Positions 45,354 to 54,941 are shown, numbered from the stretch's first letter. The stretch is 64,000 bases of DNA from G963923945 sp965199175 (GCA_965199175.1 OZ240684.1:806001-870000), one strand, 5' to 3'. A program made the numbers and translations. Notes: a model not told the origin generated them from the letters alone.

Positions 45354-46559
45354 TCAAGAATTGGCTGCTTTGTAAGAAACCGGAGATTGAAGGGAAAATT
45401 GAGCAAAAGCCTCGGCTTTTTCGCGCGCCAAAAGATCAATTTCATGAACATCCCCCAAATTTTCAGGAGCCGGGAGAGCCAAAGCATCCAGTGTCCGTTC
45501 AACCAGACGAACAATATCAAGAAATCCGATACGGCCAGCTAAAAACAAAGCCACCGCAACCTCATTGGACGCATTGAGAATGATCGGGGATGCCCCGCCA
45601 TTTTTCAGGCATTCATTGGCTAAATTTAACGCCGGAAATCTTTTCAAATCAGGGTGCTCAAATGTCAAATGCCCTAAATCAGCCAGATCAAGACGCGCCA
45701 CAGGGGTTTCCATACGCCGGGGCCAGGCCAGACAATATGCAATCGGTGTGCGCATATCCGGGGTCCCCATCTGGGCCAGTAAGGAACCATCACAGTAAGC
45801 CACACAAGAATGAATCACGGATTGAGGATGAACCAAAACATCAATACGCTCAGATGCCATATTGAAAAGATGATGGGCCTCAATAATCTCCAGACCTTTA
45901 TTCATCATGGTCGCCGAATCGACCGAAATTTTAGCACCCATCGTCCAGTTCGGATGAGAAACCGCTTCGTCAGGAGTCGCTGTTGCCATACGCTCCAAAC
46001 TCCATTGACGAAAAGGGCCGCCAGATGCGGTCAGGATGATTTTTTCGATCTCCGCCGGATCATCAGCATCAAAAACCTGGAAAATAGCATTATGCTCAGA
46101 ATCCACCGGCAATAACGTAGCACCATGACGGGCGACTTCGGCCTTGAATAATCCACCAGCACAAACCAGGCTTTCCTTATTCGCTAATCCGATGACCGCA
46201 CCACGGCGCACAGCCTCCAAAGTGGGTTCCAAACCGGCAAATCCAACGATGGCCGCCATAACCCATGTGGCTGGTCGCCGGGCGGCCTCACAAAGAGCCG
46301 CAGACCCGCACGCAGCCTCGACCCCGCTACCAGCCAGAGCATCGCGTAGACGGGGATACAGAGACTCCTCAGCAATCACAGCCAATTCAGGCTTAAAACG
46401 ACGTGCTTGTTCTGCCAACAGATCAACCCGTTGATGCCCTGTCAACGCCACCAACCGATACGCAGACAGATCCCGGGAAATCAGATCTAAGGTATTGCAG
46501 CCAATAGAACCTGTAGAGCCGAGAATAGTGACAGATCGTGGTGATGATTGGGACGTCAT
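45354..46559 (-). CDS. dxr: 1-deoxy-D-xylulose 5-phosphate reductoisomerase
   Basis: 401 aa. The second step of the MEP isoprenoid pathway, making MEP with NADPH. Features are VTILGSTGSIGCNTLDLI (NADPH loop), ALTGHQRVDLLAEQA, LANKESLVCAGG, LLPVDSEHNAIFQ with metal-binding Asp/Glu, LTASGGPFRQWSLERM, NWTMGAKISVDSATMMNKGLEIIEAHHLF and HPQSVIHSCVAYCDGS. It follows cdsA in the conserved uppS-cdsA-dxr order, and feeds the ispDF enzyme. Confidence 0.98.
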   Translation of the reverse strand: MTSQSSPRSVTILGSTGSIGCNTLDLISRDLSAYRLVALTGHQRVDLLAEQARRFKPELAVIAEESLYPRLRDALAGSGVEAACGSAALCEAARRPATWVMAAIVGFAGLEPTLEAVRRGAVIGLANKESLVCAGGLFKAEVARHGATLLPVDSEHNAIFQVFDADDPAEIEKIILTASGGPFRQWSLERMATATPDEAVSHPNWTMGAKISVDSATMMNKGLEIIEAHHLFNMASERIDVLVHPQSVIHSCVAYCDGSLLAQMGTPDMRTPIAYCLAWPRRMETPVARLDLADLGHLTFEHPDLKRFPALNLANECLKNGGASPIILNASNEVAVALFLAGRIGFLDIVRLVERTLDALALPAPENLGDVHEIDLLAREKAEAFAQFSLQSPVSYKAANS

Positions 46560-46583
46560 GGCTCAGATATCATTGTTCAGCGA

Positions 46584-47417
46584 TCATCGAAAAAATTCCC
46601 CCAGCATCACAGCCAATGCCGCAACAGGAGCGGCCGTTAATAAACCATCGACCCGGTCAAGAATACCGCCGTGACCGGGGATAAGCCAGCCACTATCCTT
46701 GACCCCGCAGTGACGTTTCATGGCCGATTCGAGAAGATCCCCCCCCTGAGCAATCACTGCCAGCCCCGCACCCCCCAGAGCCAACAGAAATCCCGGCGGT
46801 GACAAACCAAGAAAATCATCAACTAAAACCGCGCTGGCTACAGCAGCAATCACACCGCCGATAAGGCCACTCCATGTCTTATGGGGGCTGATAACAGGAG
46901 CCAGACGCGCTCCACCAAATGCTCGCCCGGCTATATAAGCACCGATATCTGTCGCCCAAACCACAACCAATACCCAGGTAACCACACCAAAACCGCCCTC
47001 AACAGCCACACGCATCCATACCAGGGCCGCACATGGAAGCAGAATATAAGCCGATCCAGCCGCCAGCAACCAACTCTTTTTCTTCTTGTCACCCCCTTGT
47101 TGAGAACCCCCGACAAAAGCAATAACCGGTATTGCCATAATCCCCAGAATGATCGTCATCATAATCTGAGAAAATAACAGCCCAACCATTCCGGCCAATA
47201 CCACAAACAGCAAAATCAAAGCCGATGGATCACGGAATTGCCGACCCGGCTGGTGTTTAGAAACCGGCTTCCGGTGAACCGAATGATCGCATAAAGCAAC
47301 CCATTCAATAACCATCGCCACAGCACAACAACCAACCAGAAGCACGAAGAAAACAGAGCCAGCAACAACAGCAGCCAGAACAACCGGCACCAAAACGGCA
47401 GCACTCAGAAAGCGCAT
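46584..47417 (-). CDS. cdsA: Phosphatidate cytidylyltransferase
   Basis: 277 aa from ATG 47417 (MRFLSAAVLVPVV); the frame opens at 47456. It makes CDP-diacylglycerol for all phospholipids. Multiple membrane helices, with WATDIGAYIAGRAFGGARLAPVISPHKTWSG and the signature SAMKRHCGVKDSGWLIPGHGGILDRVD near the C-terminus. About 230 bp without a convincing gene separates it from uppS upstream. Confidence 0.95.
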   Translation of the reverse strand: MRFLSAAVLVPVVLAAVVAGSVFFVLLVGCCAVAMVIEWVALCDHSVHRKPVSKHQPGRQFRDPSALILLFVVLAGMVGLLFSQIMMTIILGIMAIPVIAFVGGSQQGGDKKKKSWLLAAGSAYILLPCAALVWMRVAVEGGFGVVTWVLVVVWATDIGAYIAGRAFGGARLAPVISPHKTWSGLIGGVIAAVASAVLVDDFLGLSPPGFLLALGGAGLAVIAQGGDLLESAMKRHCGVKDSGWLIPGHGGILDRVDGLLTAAPVAALAVMLGEFFR

Positions 47418-47645
47418 CCCAAAAACACGCCGCAGCCAATTCAACAAAGCCACCAACTCATATCTCGTCTGTCATCGCGGAAATACCGGCAATATTGGGA
47501 ATAAGCGGAAAGAAAGATCATCAAAACAAGGAGAGGCCTGAGCATGTCTGAATAAGCAATATCTGCCTCAAACCGACTTTCTTCGATCATCTCCGGAATT
47601 CCGCACATCCTCAAAGCAACTGCATTCCGGCCCCTAACCCGGCCT

Positions 47646-48392
47646 CTAACGGCCAAAGCGACGATCACGCTCACGAAATTCAGCAACAAGAGCGCGTAAA
47701 TCATCCCCCCCAAAATCAGGCCAGAGCTTGTCACTAAACGCCAATTCAGTATAGGCCGATTGCCAGAGCAGAAAATTAGAAATCCGTAATTCACCCGATG
47801 TCCGGATCAGCAAATCGGGATCCGGGAGATCAAACGTAGCCAGATGAGATGAAAACACATCTTCATCGATCATATCAGGATCAAGACGACCAGCCACCGC
47901 CTCCGCAGCAACAGAACGAGCCGCTTGTAAAATATCGCTCCGCCCACCATAGCTAATCGCAACAGTAAAATTGAGTTTTGTGTTATTCGCAGTGCGCTCC
48001 TCAATAGCGGTAATCATAGCAGCAATATTCTGATCCAGACGAGACCGGTCACCAATCACCCGAAAACGCAATCCGGCCTTATCGAGTTCATGGGCTTCTT
48101 GCTCTAAATAAACCCGCAGCAACTGCATCAGCCCGGCAACTTCATGAGCCGGCCGGCCCCAGTTCTCGTTACTAAAACCATAAACAGTCAGATAGCCGAT
48201 ACCGATGGCATGTGCTGCTTCCAGAACTGAGCGCAGAGCCTCAGCCCCCTGCTTATGGCCAGATAAATGGGGAAGACCGCGCTGTCTGGCCCAGCGCCCA
48301 TTCCCATCCATGATAATCGCAACATGGAACGGAGATGGATCGTGACCACCGGTTTCTTTTTCCTCAATATTCCGGAGTGCGTGAAGAGCCAT
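47646..48392 (-). CDS. uppS: Undecaprenyl diphosphate synthase
   Basis: 248 aa. A cis-prenyltransferase that makes the lipid carrier for peptidoglycan and polysaccharides. Features are IIMDGNGRWARQRGLPHLSGHKQGAEALR with catalytic Asp, YLTVYGFSNENWGRP, AISYGGRSDI, and DPDLLIRTSGELRISNFLLWQSAYTEL. Part of the frr-uppS-cdsA-dxr series. Confidence 0.98.
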   Translation of the reverse strand: MALHALRNIEEKETGGHDPSPFHVAIIMDGNGRWARQRGLPHLSGHKQGAEALRSVLEAAHAIGIGYLTVYGFSNENWGRPAHEVAGLMQLLRVYLEQEAHELDKAGLRFRVIGDRSRLDQNIAAMITAIEERTANNTKLNFTVAISYGGRSDILQAARSVAAEAVAGRLDPDMIDEDVFSSHLATFDLPDPDLLIRTSGELRISNFLLWQSAYTELAFSDKLWPDFGGDDLRALVAEFRERDRRFGR

Positions 48393-48465
48393 AGCTAAAA
48401 ACCAAAAATGATCCGCAAAACGACTGCCTGAGCATGCTCTCTCAGGGCATTGATTCAGAGCAATA

Positions 48466-49017
48466 TCACACTTGCATGATATCGTTGCGCTTGCCAGTCA
48501 ATAAAGAGTCGATCATCTCAACATGAGAATCGGTGAGGCTATTGATCTTCTCAGCCTGATCACGTTGTGCATCCTGGGAAAGCTCACCATTTTTTTCCAT
48601 ATGTTTCAATTTATCCATCGCATCGCGGCGAATATTACGTGCAGCAACCCGGGCTTTTTCAGCATATTTTCCGGCAACTTTAACCAATTCAGAGCGACGT
48701 TCCTCACTCAATTCAGGAATAGGAACCCGCACCATATTCCCTTCAGACATCGGATTTAAGCCAAGACCAGAATCACGAATAGCCGCTTCAACAGCTGCAA
48801 CCAGACCAGCATCCCATACCTGGACTGTGAGCAAACGTGGCTCCGGCGCACCAATCGCACTCAACTGATTGAGTGGCATCTTAGAACCATAAGCCTCAAC
48901 ATAAACCGGCTCCAGTAAGCTAACCGAAGCCCGTCCGGTCCGTAATCCGGAAAACTCAGCTTTCAGGGCTGTAACAGCACCTTCCATACGACGCTTATAA
49001 TCAGCCAGATCACTCAT
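48466..49017 (-). CDS. frr: Ribosome recycling factor
   Basis: 183 aa. It releases ribosomes after termination together with EF-G. FSGLRTGRASVSLLEPVYVEAYGSKMPLNQLS, NPMSEGNMVRVPIPELSEERR and the C-terminal helix with RNIRRDAMDKLKHMEKNGELSQD are diagnostic. Downstream of pyrH, as usual. Confidence 0.98.
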   Translation of the reverse strand: MSDLADYKRRMEGAVTALKAEFSGLRTGRASVSLLEPVYVEAYGSKMPLNQLSAIGAPEPRLLTVQVWDAGLVAAVEAAIRDSGLGLNPMSEGNMVRVPIPELSEERRSELVKVAGKYAEKARVAARNIRRDAMDKLKHMEKNGELSQDAQRDQAEKINSLTDSHVEMIDSLLTGKRNDIMQV

Positions 49018-49082
49018 GCTCTCCTCCCCTGCTCAATGACATGCCCGCTTGAGAAACCAAAATCCAAACTCAGGCAAAGCAA

Positions 49083-49868
49083 TTAATGTTGCGCATTCTC
49101 AGCAACAGAGCTTTTCCGGGTGGTGCTCTTTTGGTCCGTATTTTTTTGGTCGGCACTAATGAGCGTATAACACCCGGCACCACTCAAAACCTGAGCAAAT
49201 GCACCGGATTCAATGACTGAAAACACCAAAATATCAATATCATTTTCACGGGCCAAAGCGATTGCTGCGGCATCCATAACCCGTAAGTCACGAGCTAAAA
49301 CATCAGTATAAGAGAGAAAATCATAACGTATCGCTTCTGGTTCAAGAACCGGATCAGCACTATAAACCCCATCAATTTTGGTCGCTTTGAATAACGCCTG
49401 ACATCCCATTTCAGATGCACGCAAAGCAGCAGCCGTGTCGGTGGTAAAATAGGGATTGCCTGTCCCGGCAGCCAGAATAACCAACCGGCCCCGGCGCAAA
49501 TGACGAATAGCCAGAGGACGAATATAAGGCTCACATACCGACGGCATGTGAATAGCCGACATAACACGGGCTTCAAGACCGCGCCGCTCCAGAGCATTCT
49601 GGAGAGAAAGAGCATTGATCACTGTCGCCAGCATACCAATGGAATCAGCAGTTGGACGCTCCATACCCTCAGCAGCATCCGATACCCCACGAAAAATATT
49701 ACCCCCACCAACCACCAGAACAATTTCAACCCCCGTAGAGGCCGCAACAACAAGCTCACCGGCTATCCGGTCAATCGATTGTGGGTTGATTCCCTGCCCA
49801 CCACCACCGGCCAGAACTTCTCCGGAAAGTTTAAGAAGAATACGTGAATAGAGCGGCTGAGCGGACAT
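49083..49868 (-). CDS. pyrH: Uridylate kinase
   Basis: 261 aa. It phosphorylates UMP to UDP. Visible are ILLKLSGEVLAGG, IVLVVGGGNIFRG, ADSIGMLATVINALSLQNALE and LVILAAGTGNPYFTTDTAAALRA. It has an extra C-terminal tail of about 20 polar residues rich in Ser, Lys and Thr with a doubled DQKNTDQKST. The region directly upstream has three 18-bp repeats. Confidence 0.98.
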   Translation of the reverse strand: MSAQPLYSRILLKLSGEVLAGGGGQGINPQSIDRIAGELVVAASTGVEIVLVVGGGNIFRGVSDAAEGMERPTADSIGMLATVINALSLQNALERRGLEARVMSAIHMPSVCEPYIRPLAIRHLRRGRLVILAAGTGNPYFTTDTAAALRASEMGCQALFKATKIDGVYSADPVLEPEAIRYDFLSYTDVLARDLRVMDAAAIALARENDIDILVFSVIESGAFAQVLSGAGCYTLISADQKNTDQKSTTRKSSVAENAQH

Positions 49869-49871
49869 GTT

Positions 49872-49923
49872 GCTGAGTGGACGTATTTTGCTGAATGGAC
49901 GTATTTTGCTGAACGAGCATATT
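49872..49923. repeat. Three 18-bp repeats between tsf and pyrH
   Basis: GCTGAGTGGACGTATTTT (49872-49889), GCTGAATGGACGTATTTT (49890-49907) and a more diverged third copy from 49908. Read across into the pyrH start, a further related segment (gctgagcggacatgt) precedes them, so the repeat probably arose from the 5' end of pyrH. Confidence 0.9.
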
Positions 49924-50074
49924 GATCAGTATTTTTTAGAATTTTATGCGTATTTCTGATTTTACGTATTTCTCTGTAACAACATCTTTCTCTGTAACAG
50001 CATCCATCATCCTGATCTGCCGGGCCAGCTGCATGCATAAGATCATCATCACCCGGAATGATCTTCATCCGGGA

Positions 50075-51013
50075 TTATTTTTGACCGGCAACCGCCGCAA
50101 CCTCATCAGAAAAATTTTCTTGTGCCTTCTCAATCCCCTCACCAAGTTTGAACCGTAAAAACCCGGTAATCTCCACAGGCATCCCGATCTGCTGACTGGC
50201 TTCCTGCAACGCCTGAGCAACCGATTTTTTATCATCCATAACGTAGGGCTGTTCTAAAAGGACCGATTGCTCATAAAATTTACGCAACCGCCCCTCAACC
50301 ATTTTGGCAATAATATCTTCAGGCTTGCCACTATCGCGCACCTGTTCAGCCAGAACAGCCCGTTCACGCTCAACAAGATCAGGATCAAGATCATCCCGGG
50401 ATACAGAACGCGGATCACATGCCGCCACATGCATGGCCAGAGATCGACCCATTTCAGCCAGTTGATCCGGTGAAGCCTTCGACTCCAAAGCCACCAAAAC
50501 ACCAATCTTTCCCATGCCCGGAACAACCGAAGAATGGACATATCCGGCAATAGATCCGGATTGCACCGACAAAACCGCCGCCCGACGCAGCTGCATATTC
50601 TCACCAATGGTGGCAATAAGATCCGTCAATTCTTCGCCTAATGTACGCCCGGAGCCAGCCCCATCAAGGGCCGCCAATGCCTCAGCATCCAAAACATCAC
50701 GCCCAGAGCCCAAAACACAACCGGCAACAGCGGCAACATAATTTTGGAAAGAATCATTGCGCGCAACAAAATCAGTCTCAGCATTCACCTCGACAACAGC
50801 CCCGCGCATCCGGTCAATCTCAATGGCAACCAACCCTTCAGCAGCCGTCCGACCTGCTTTCTTTGAAGCTGCCGCCAACCCTTTTTTACGCAGCCAGTCG
50901 ATGGCGGATTCCATATCACCATCACTCGCAGCCAAAGCCTTTTTACAATCCATCATCCCTGCACCAGTTTTCTCGCGCAGATCTTTGACCAAATTCGCTG
51001 TGATCGCAGGCAT
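50075..51013 (-). CDS. tsf: Elongation factor Ts
   Basis: 312 aa from ATG 51013, preceded directly by an in-frame GTG. It recycles EF-Tu from GDP to GTP form. LVKDLREKTGAGMMDCKKAL is the N-terminal signature; the VEVNAETDFVARND block and the C-terminal KFYEQSVLLEQPYVMDDKKSV follow. It is three bases downstream of rpsB, the conserved arrangement. Confidence 0.98.
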   Translation of the reverse strand: MPAITANLVKDLREKTGAGMMDCKKALAASDGDMESAIDWLRKKGLAAASKKAGRTAAEGLVAIEIDRMRGAVVEVNAETDFVARNDSFQNYVAAVAGCVLGSGRDVLDAEALAALDGAGSGRTLGEELTDLIATIGENMQLRRAAVLSVQSGSIAGYVHSSVVPGMGKIGVLVALESKASPDQLAEMGRSLAMHVAACDPRSVSRDDLDPDLVERERAVLAEQVRDSGKPEDIIAKMVEGRLRKFYEQSVLLEQPYVMDDKKSVAQALQEASQQIGMPVEITGFLRFKLGEGIEKAQENFSDEVAAVAGQK

Positions 51014-51016
51014 CAC

Positions 51017-51964
51017 TTACCCTTTTTCTTCTTTGACTTCAGATGTATTCTCTTGCGTGTTCCCTTCAGCCTCATTTTCTGGAGACGTACTCTGTTCATC
51101 GGGTGAAGACTCACCAGAGTCAACTGACCGAACCGGTTCAGGAGTGGTCTCAGCCTCAGGAATAGCTTCGGGTTGCGGTGACTCCTCACCAATGGCCGGT
51201 CCGGCAGTACTATCCGGGATCATCTCAGCAAGAGGATCAACCGCCGCAGCTGAGTCGGGATCACTCTTAGCCATTTCCGTGCGAATACCATCAAGGATCG
51301 CTTCGGCTGCCAGATTGCAATAGAGCGTGATCGCCCGCAAAGCATCATCATTGCCCGGAACAGGATAACGGATTCCTCCAGGATTGCTGTTACTGTCAAG
51401 AATGGCTGCAACCGGAATACCCAGTTTTTCTGCCTCAGCCACAGCGATTGATTCACGAACCGTATCAATCACAAACAGCATATCAGGCACATCACCCATA
51501 TCCTTGATTCCACCAAGAGCGCGATCCAGCTTATCGCGTTCACGTTCCAGGCTCAGCCGCTCTTTCTTGGTAAAGCCGCCGCCTTCCTCCCGGGCAAACA
51601 TCTCATCAAGCTGTTTCAAACGTTTAATGGATCGGGAAACCGTATTCCAATTCGTCAGCATACCACCGAGCCAACGATGATTAACAAAATGCTGGCCACA
51701 ACGCCGGGCAGCATCCGCAATCACCGGTGATGCCTGACGTTTCGTACCAACAAATAAAATCCGTCCACCTCTGGCTGCAACATCACGCATGGCTTCCAAA
51801 GCCCGATGCAGTAATGGCAGACTCTGTTGCAAATCAATGATATGAATATTACTGCGGATTCCAAAGAGATAGGGTTTCATTCTCGGATTCCAACGGCGCA
51901 TATGGTGCCCGAAATGAACCCCAGCTTCCAGAAGCTGACGCATGGTAAAATTTGGCATTGTCAT
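51017..51964 (-). CDS. rpsB: 30S ribosomal protein S2 with acidic tail
   Basis: 315 aa from ATG 51964 (51958 is possible). The S2 core has TMRQLLEAGVHFGHHMRRWNPRMKPYLFG, ILFVGTKRQA, RWLGGMLTNWNTV, KMG-like IKDMGDVPDMLFVID and PGNDDALRAITLYCNL. After the core (about residue 235) comes an acidic, Glu/Ser/Pro/Thr-rich tail of about 80 residues, which is longer than in most bacteria. Alphaproteobacterial S2 often has some C-terminal extension. It leads the rpsB-tsf pair. Confidence 0.97.
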   Translation of the reverse strand: MTMPNFTMRQLLEAGVHFGHHMRRWNPRMKPYLFGIRSNIHIIDLQQSLPLLHRALEAMRDVAARGGRILFVGTKRQASPVIADAARRCGQHFVNHRWLGGMLTNWNTVSRSIKRLKQLDEMFAREEGGGFTKKERLSLERERDKLDRALGGIKDMGDVPDMLFVIDTVRESIAVAEAEKLGIPVAAILDSNSNPGGIRYPVPGNDDALRAITLYCNLAAEAILDGIRTEMAKSDPDSAAAVDPLAEMIPDSTAGPAIGEESPQPEAIPEAETTPEPVRSVDSGESSPDEQSTSPENEAEGNTQENTSEVKEEKG

Positions 51965-52107
51965 GAAGAGTTGTCCTTTTCCGGTTTGCCTCCGCGCGCA
52001 CGACCCTCTAAAAAATACCTCCAAAAACCAGAAGGAAGCATCCCTTTAGAAAAGCACCGGAGCAGCCAACCAATTCAGCCACTAAGCACGCGTGTGAAAT
52101 ATAGATA

Positions 52108-52135
52108 CCGGGATAACCCGGCTTCAGGAAAAGCC
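52108..52135 (-). promoter_or_regulatory. Two overlapping hairpins in the rpsB leader
   Basis: CCGGG-ATAA-CCCGG (52108-52121) and GGCTT-caggaa-AAGCC (52120-52135) overlap by two bases, so only one can be complete at a time. They lie about 150 bp before rpsB, where ribosomal protein leaders often act in autoregulation. Function is inferred. Confidence 0.3.
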
Positions 52136-52287
52136 GACATACCGCCGCTGACAATTTTTTTCAAGCCCCCTGTTGTTTTTTATACTGGTTGACTCAGGCA
52201 TTTTTTACAGGGTCAAATACCCTGGAGAGAACTCGATACCAATAAAAAATCGCCCCCGCAGTCACTATAACCGGAAAGCAAAAAAAC

Positions 52288-52716
52288 ATGGATGGCTTTC
52301 AGCTACCGTCTTTGGGAGAAAGACACCATTTGGAGTACATCGTTCAAAGAGATAAGACAGTCCCTTTTCTCTATGCTGAATGTGCTGAATTCCAGAGGAT
52401 GCCGCATATATTTGCAACCGGTTTTATGGTCGCTTTGATTGAGTGGTGCTGCGTGAATGCTCTGGCTCCTTATCTTAAACCCGGTCAGGGATCACTGGGT
52501 ACCTTCATTGAAGTCACCCACCAGGCTCCTACCCCCATCGGTATGAAAGTTCATGTCGAAGCCATCTGTGAGCGCATTCGTAGTGAAAATAATGTCTTCT
52601 GGACCGTCACCGCCCGTGACCAATCCGACATCATCGGTATCGGACAGCATGGCCGCCACCTGGTGGAATGGGATCGCTTTAATCAACGAGTCGCCGACAA
52701 AGCCGCCACCCTATAG
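52288..52716 (+). CDS. Thioesterase family protein (FlK-like hot-dog fold)
   Basis: 142 aa. The family is recognised by FLYAECAEFQRMPHIFATGFMVALIEWCC, where the Glu and the ATGFMVALIE helix form the active site of FlK-type acyl-CoA thioesterases, then GTFIEVTHQAPTPIGMKVHVEA and a final strand GIGQHGRHLVEWDRF. The substrate is unknown. It converges with irr over a 9-bp gap. A doubled tatagccttgc unit straddles the stop codons. Confidence 0.85.
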   Translation: MDGFQLPSLGERHHLEYIVQRDKTVPFLYAECAEFQRMPHIFATGFMVALIEWCCVNALAPYLKPGQGSLGTFIEVTHQAPTPIGMKVHVEAICERIRSENNVFWTVTARDQSDIIGIGQHGRHLVEWDRFNQRVADKAATL

Positions 52717-52725
52717 CCTTGCACT

Positions 52726-53199
52726 TTATAGCCTTGCCGCCCCCAGGTCTTCTCTCCCCATATCAACTTTGTCAGGAACCATCTCTGCGTCTTTACTGTG
52801 AGACAGACGGATCACCACATCAATATTTTTGATCCGCCGGCCCGACGGGGCATCGGGTAAATGGGATATCCCAACCTGATCACCGGGAATATCCTCTAAA
52901 AGGCCGCTTTCCTCATGATAAAAATGATGATGAGGTGCCATATTGGTGTCGTAGAACGTATGGCCAGAAGACGCAATAATCTCCCGCAAGAGACCCGCCC
53001 GGGAGAATTGGTTCAGAGTATTATAAACTGTGGCCCGGGAAATCCCCATGCGCAAATGCCGTACCCTCTGGCATAATTCCTCAGCCGTGAAATGATGAGG
53101 GTCTTGCTCAAACAACATCCTGGCCAGCATTTTACGCTGACGGGTGGGACGCACATGATGCTGTTTTAAGAGTTCAATGGCCCGGGAATATACAGTCAT
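52726..53199 (-). CDS. irr: Fur-family regulator, Irr type
   Basis: 157 aa. Winged helix with HHFTAEELCQRVRHLRMGISRATVYNTLNQFSRAGLLREI, then the dimerisation and metal/heme-binding region HTFYDTNMAPHHHFYHEESGLLEDIP. The DTN-PHHHF pattern is typical of Irr, the haem-responsive iron regulator of alphaproteobacteria. No CP heme motif is seen at the N-terminus, as in several Irr proteins. It may regulate iron genes including the locus at 3-6 kb, but no ICE motif was confirmed there. Confidence 0.9.
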   Translation of the reverse strand: MTVYSRAIELLKQHHVRPTRQRKMLARMLFEQDPHHFTAEELCQRVRHLRMGISRATVYNTLNQFSRAGLLREIIASSGHTFYDTNMAPHHHFYHEESGLLEDIPGDQVGISHLPDAPSGRRIKNIDVVIRLSHSKDAEMVPDKVDMGREDLGAARL

Positions 53200-53668
53200 G
53201 ACAAAAACCTCGCTCTTTAAGATTTTTTTCTTTTCTTTTTAAGATTCTTTTCTCTAAAATTTTTTAAGGGGCAGGCTGACTGAAAACATGTGTTTCAGCA
53301 TTTTGACTGGTTACTCAATAAAGTTCTCAATCAATTAAATTTCCTGATTAACCAGGAAATTCCTTAAATTTTTTTATAATTGACAAAACCATTGTTTATA
53401 AGACCTCTTTTATTAAGACCTCTGTTTATAAAACCTCGTTTATAAGACCAAAGTGACCCAAAGCCCCCTTAGAATAAAAGGTCAAATTTCTCCCGCAAAA
53501 GCAAAGAAACCGTGAGAGAGGAAAACCTATTGGGACTAATTTAGTCCTGTTTTTCAGAAAACGCAAGCGGCCTGATTGTGTAAAAATAATATCGCAAGAA
53601 AACCGGATATGATCACCGGAATATGATGACCACGAGTGTGGCGGTATTTACCGGCCAAAGGGCGTTTT
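53200..53668. other. Intergenic region between irr and the tRNA-derived repeat
   Basis: No gene seen. AT-rich. A string of imperfect tttataagacctc copies lies at about 53394-53449. GGACTA-ATT-TAGTCC (53533-53547) followed by TGTTTTT could be a weak terminator or an IscR-type operator. A palindrome ttcctgattaaccaggaa is at 53341-53358. Confidence 0.5.
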
Positions 53669-53745
53669 CTTATCCCTTTAATATTATTATATAAAATGGT
53701 TGGGGAGACTGGATTTGAACCAGCGAACCTCTGCTCCCAAAGCAG
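53669..53745 (-). pseudogene. Partial tRNA-Pro copy, putative attachment site
   Basis: 77 bp matching 55678-55754 with three mismatches. It includes the 3' half of tRNA-Pro (from the anticodon stem through T arm, acceptor strand and CCA) and 28 bp of AT-rich 3' flank. The 5' half is absent and replaced by a hairpin (GGCTA...TAGCC, 53745-53777). This is the pattern left when an element integrates into the 3' end of a tRNA gene and displaces the original end. Confidence 0.85.
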
Positions 53746-53929
53746 GCTATCATTGAATAACTTCAATGGTGTTAGCCAATTTTGGCCCACTCACCCTGCA
53801 CGGCAGATCAATGACTTAGACCCTAAATGGCTAACGCTGTTGTTGACTCTCTATTCAGAAGGCAAACAACCCCTCAGTGACAGTACTTGTCACAGGATAT
53901 CGCCAAATATGCTCTCAGAAAATCTGTTG

Positions 53930-54493
53930 CTAGCACACCTCATATGATAGTGCCTTCAAGATACAATCTAGGGTACCAGACTCACTTTCGACATTAGGCG
54001 TGATTGTATCATTTTCACCATTAAGCGCACCCGTATCACTGGATGGCACCGCCTGTAAAGAAGCGTTCCCCGATCTGCTTTCTGGGTAGTTGATAGAAGC
54101 GGGTCCCCGACTGATATTATCAATTTTTTGTGTTGAGTGTGCTGATACGGAATCATTCAACACTTGGGACCCCACATGCTTAGTAACATCTACCGCAGTA
54201 GTAGCCAAAACACCCCATATGACTGCAGAGGATATGGAATATAAGGGTTTTCGTGTGTATGCCCATATTGCTCCGACCACAGAGATACCAAGGCAATAAA
54301 ATAAAACTGTTATTTTTTGAGTGTACGATTGATTGTCAACCAAAAATATCTTTTTCACGCTATCAAACTCAAACAAGCCAACCGCTGACAAAGCGTACAA
54401 GCATCCACCTACAGCACCCCACCCCAAAAGTTGCCTGGAGGTAAGGGGCTCACCTGTTTCCAGGCCAAACCTGATATTTTTGATATTTAACAT
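53930..54493 (-). CDS. Hypothetical membrane protein in the tRNA-bounded island
   Basis: 187 aa. Not recognised. Three hydrophobic segments are visible: about 25-42 (GWGAVGGCLYALSAVGLF), 60-78 (ITVLFYCLGISVVGAIWAY) and 85-102 (YSISSAVIWGVLATTAV). The C-terminal 80 residues are soluble and Ser/Asn-rich. No close Shine-Dalgarno sequence is clear. It lies with phage-type genes between the two tRNA-derived repeats. Confidence 0.55.
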   Translation of the reverse strand: MLNIKNIRFGLETGEPLTSRQLLGWGAVGGCLYALSAVGLFEFDSVKKIFLVDNQSYTQKITVLFYCLGISVVGAIWAYTRKPLYSISSAVIWGVLATTAVDVTKHVGSQVLNDSVSAHSTQKIDNISRGPASINYPESRSGNASLQAVPSSDTGALNGENDTITPNVESESGTLDCILKALSYEVC

Positions 54494-54941
54494 TTTTATA
54501 CTTCATCGTTCAAAATACAGAGGAAAACTCATATCGCGTATAGTTAATAAGAACTTAATAGAAAAGCAACTATTAAGTGTATTCAGGTCATCAACTATTT
54601 TATCACGCTTGATACTCTGGTATGCTTGTGGATGCCTGACGTGCCATATGTTGCGAGGAAACATCATGCGATCGATAATCTTTTTCTCAGATTTAATTCT
54701 TGTCCCTACCTTGGCTTTGAAAGAACAGCCGGAATTGGCTCTGCGGAGCCGAGGCAACGCAGACGCTTAAAAACTTTACTGCTGCTGGACAGACAATTCA
54801 TTGTTCACGGGAACAGAAGAATGAATACGGGCGCATCATCCGTAAGTGCTGGTTTATTGACGCCGATGGCCGAGAAAACCATTTGAATCAGACGATGATT
54901 TTCATGAGACCTACCAATACCAACTGATAAAGCAGTATTCA
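54494..54941. other. Unassigned 450 bp inside the island
   Basis: Short plus-strand frames exist (for example 54626-54886, 86 codons), but they show no family features and start without a ribosome binding site. It may hold decayed phage sequence. Confidence 0.4.

Noticed and set aside
47441..47794. 117-codon minus-strand ORF between cdsA and uppS
   Set aside because: It overlaps the end of uppS in another frame and has no ribosome binding site; the conserved operon has no gene here.
53636..53947. 103-codon ORF across the partial tRNA
   Set aside because: The GFEPANLCSQS segment is the familiar false translation of an antisense tRNA-Pro gene.
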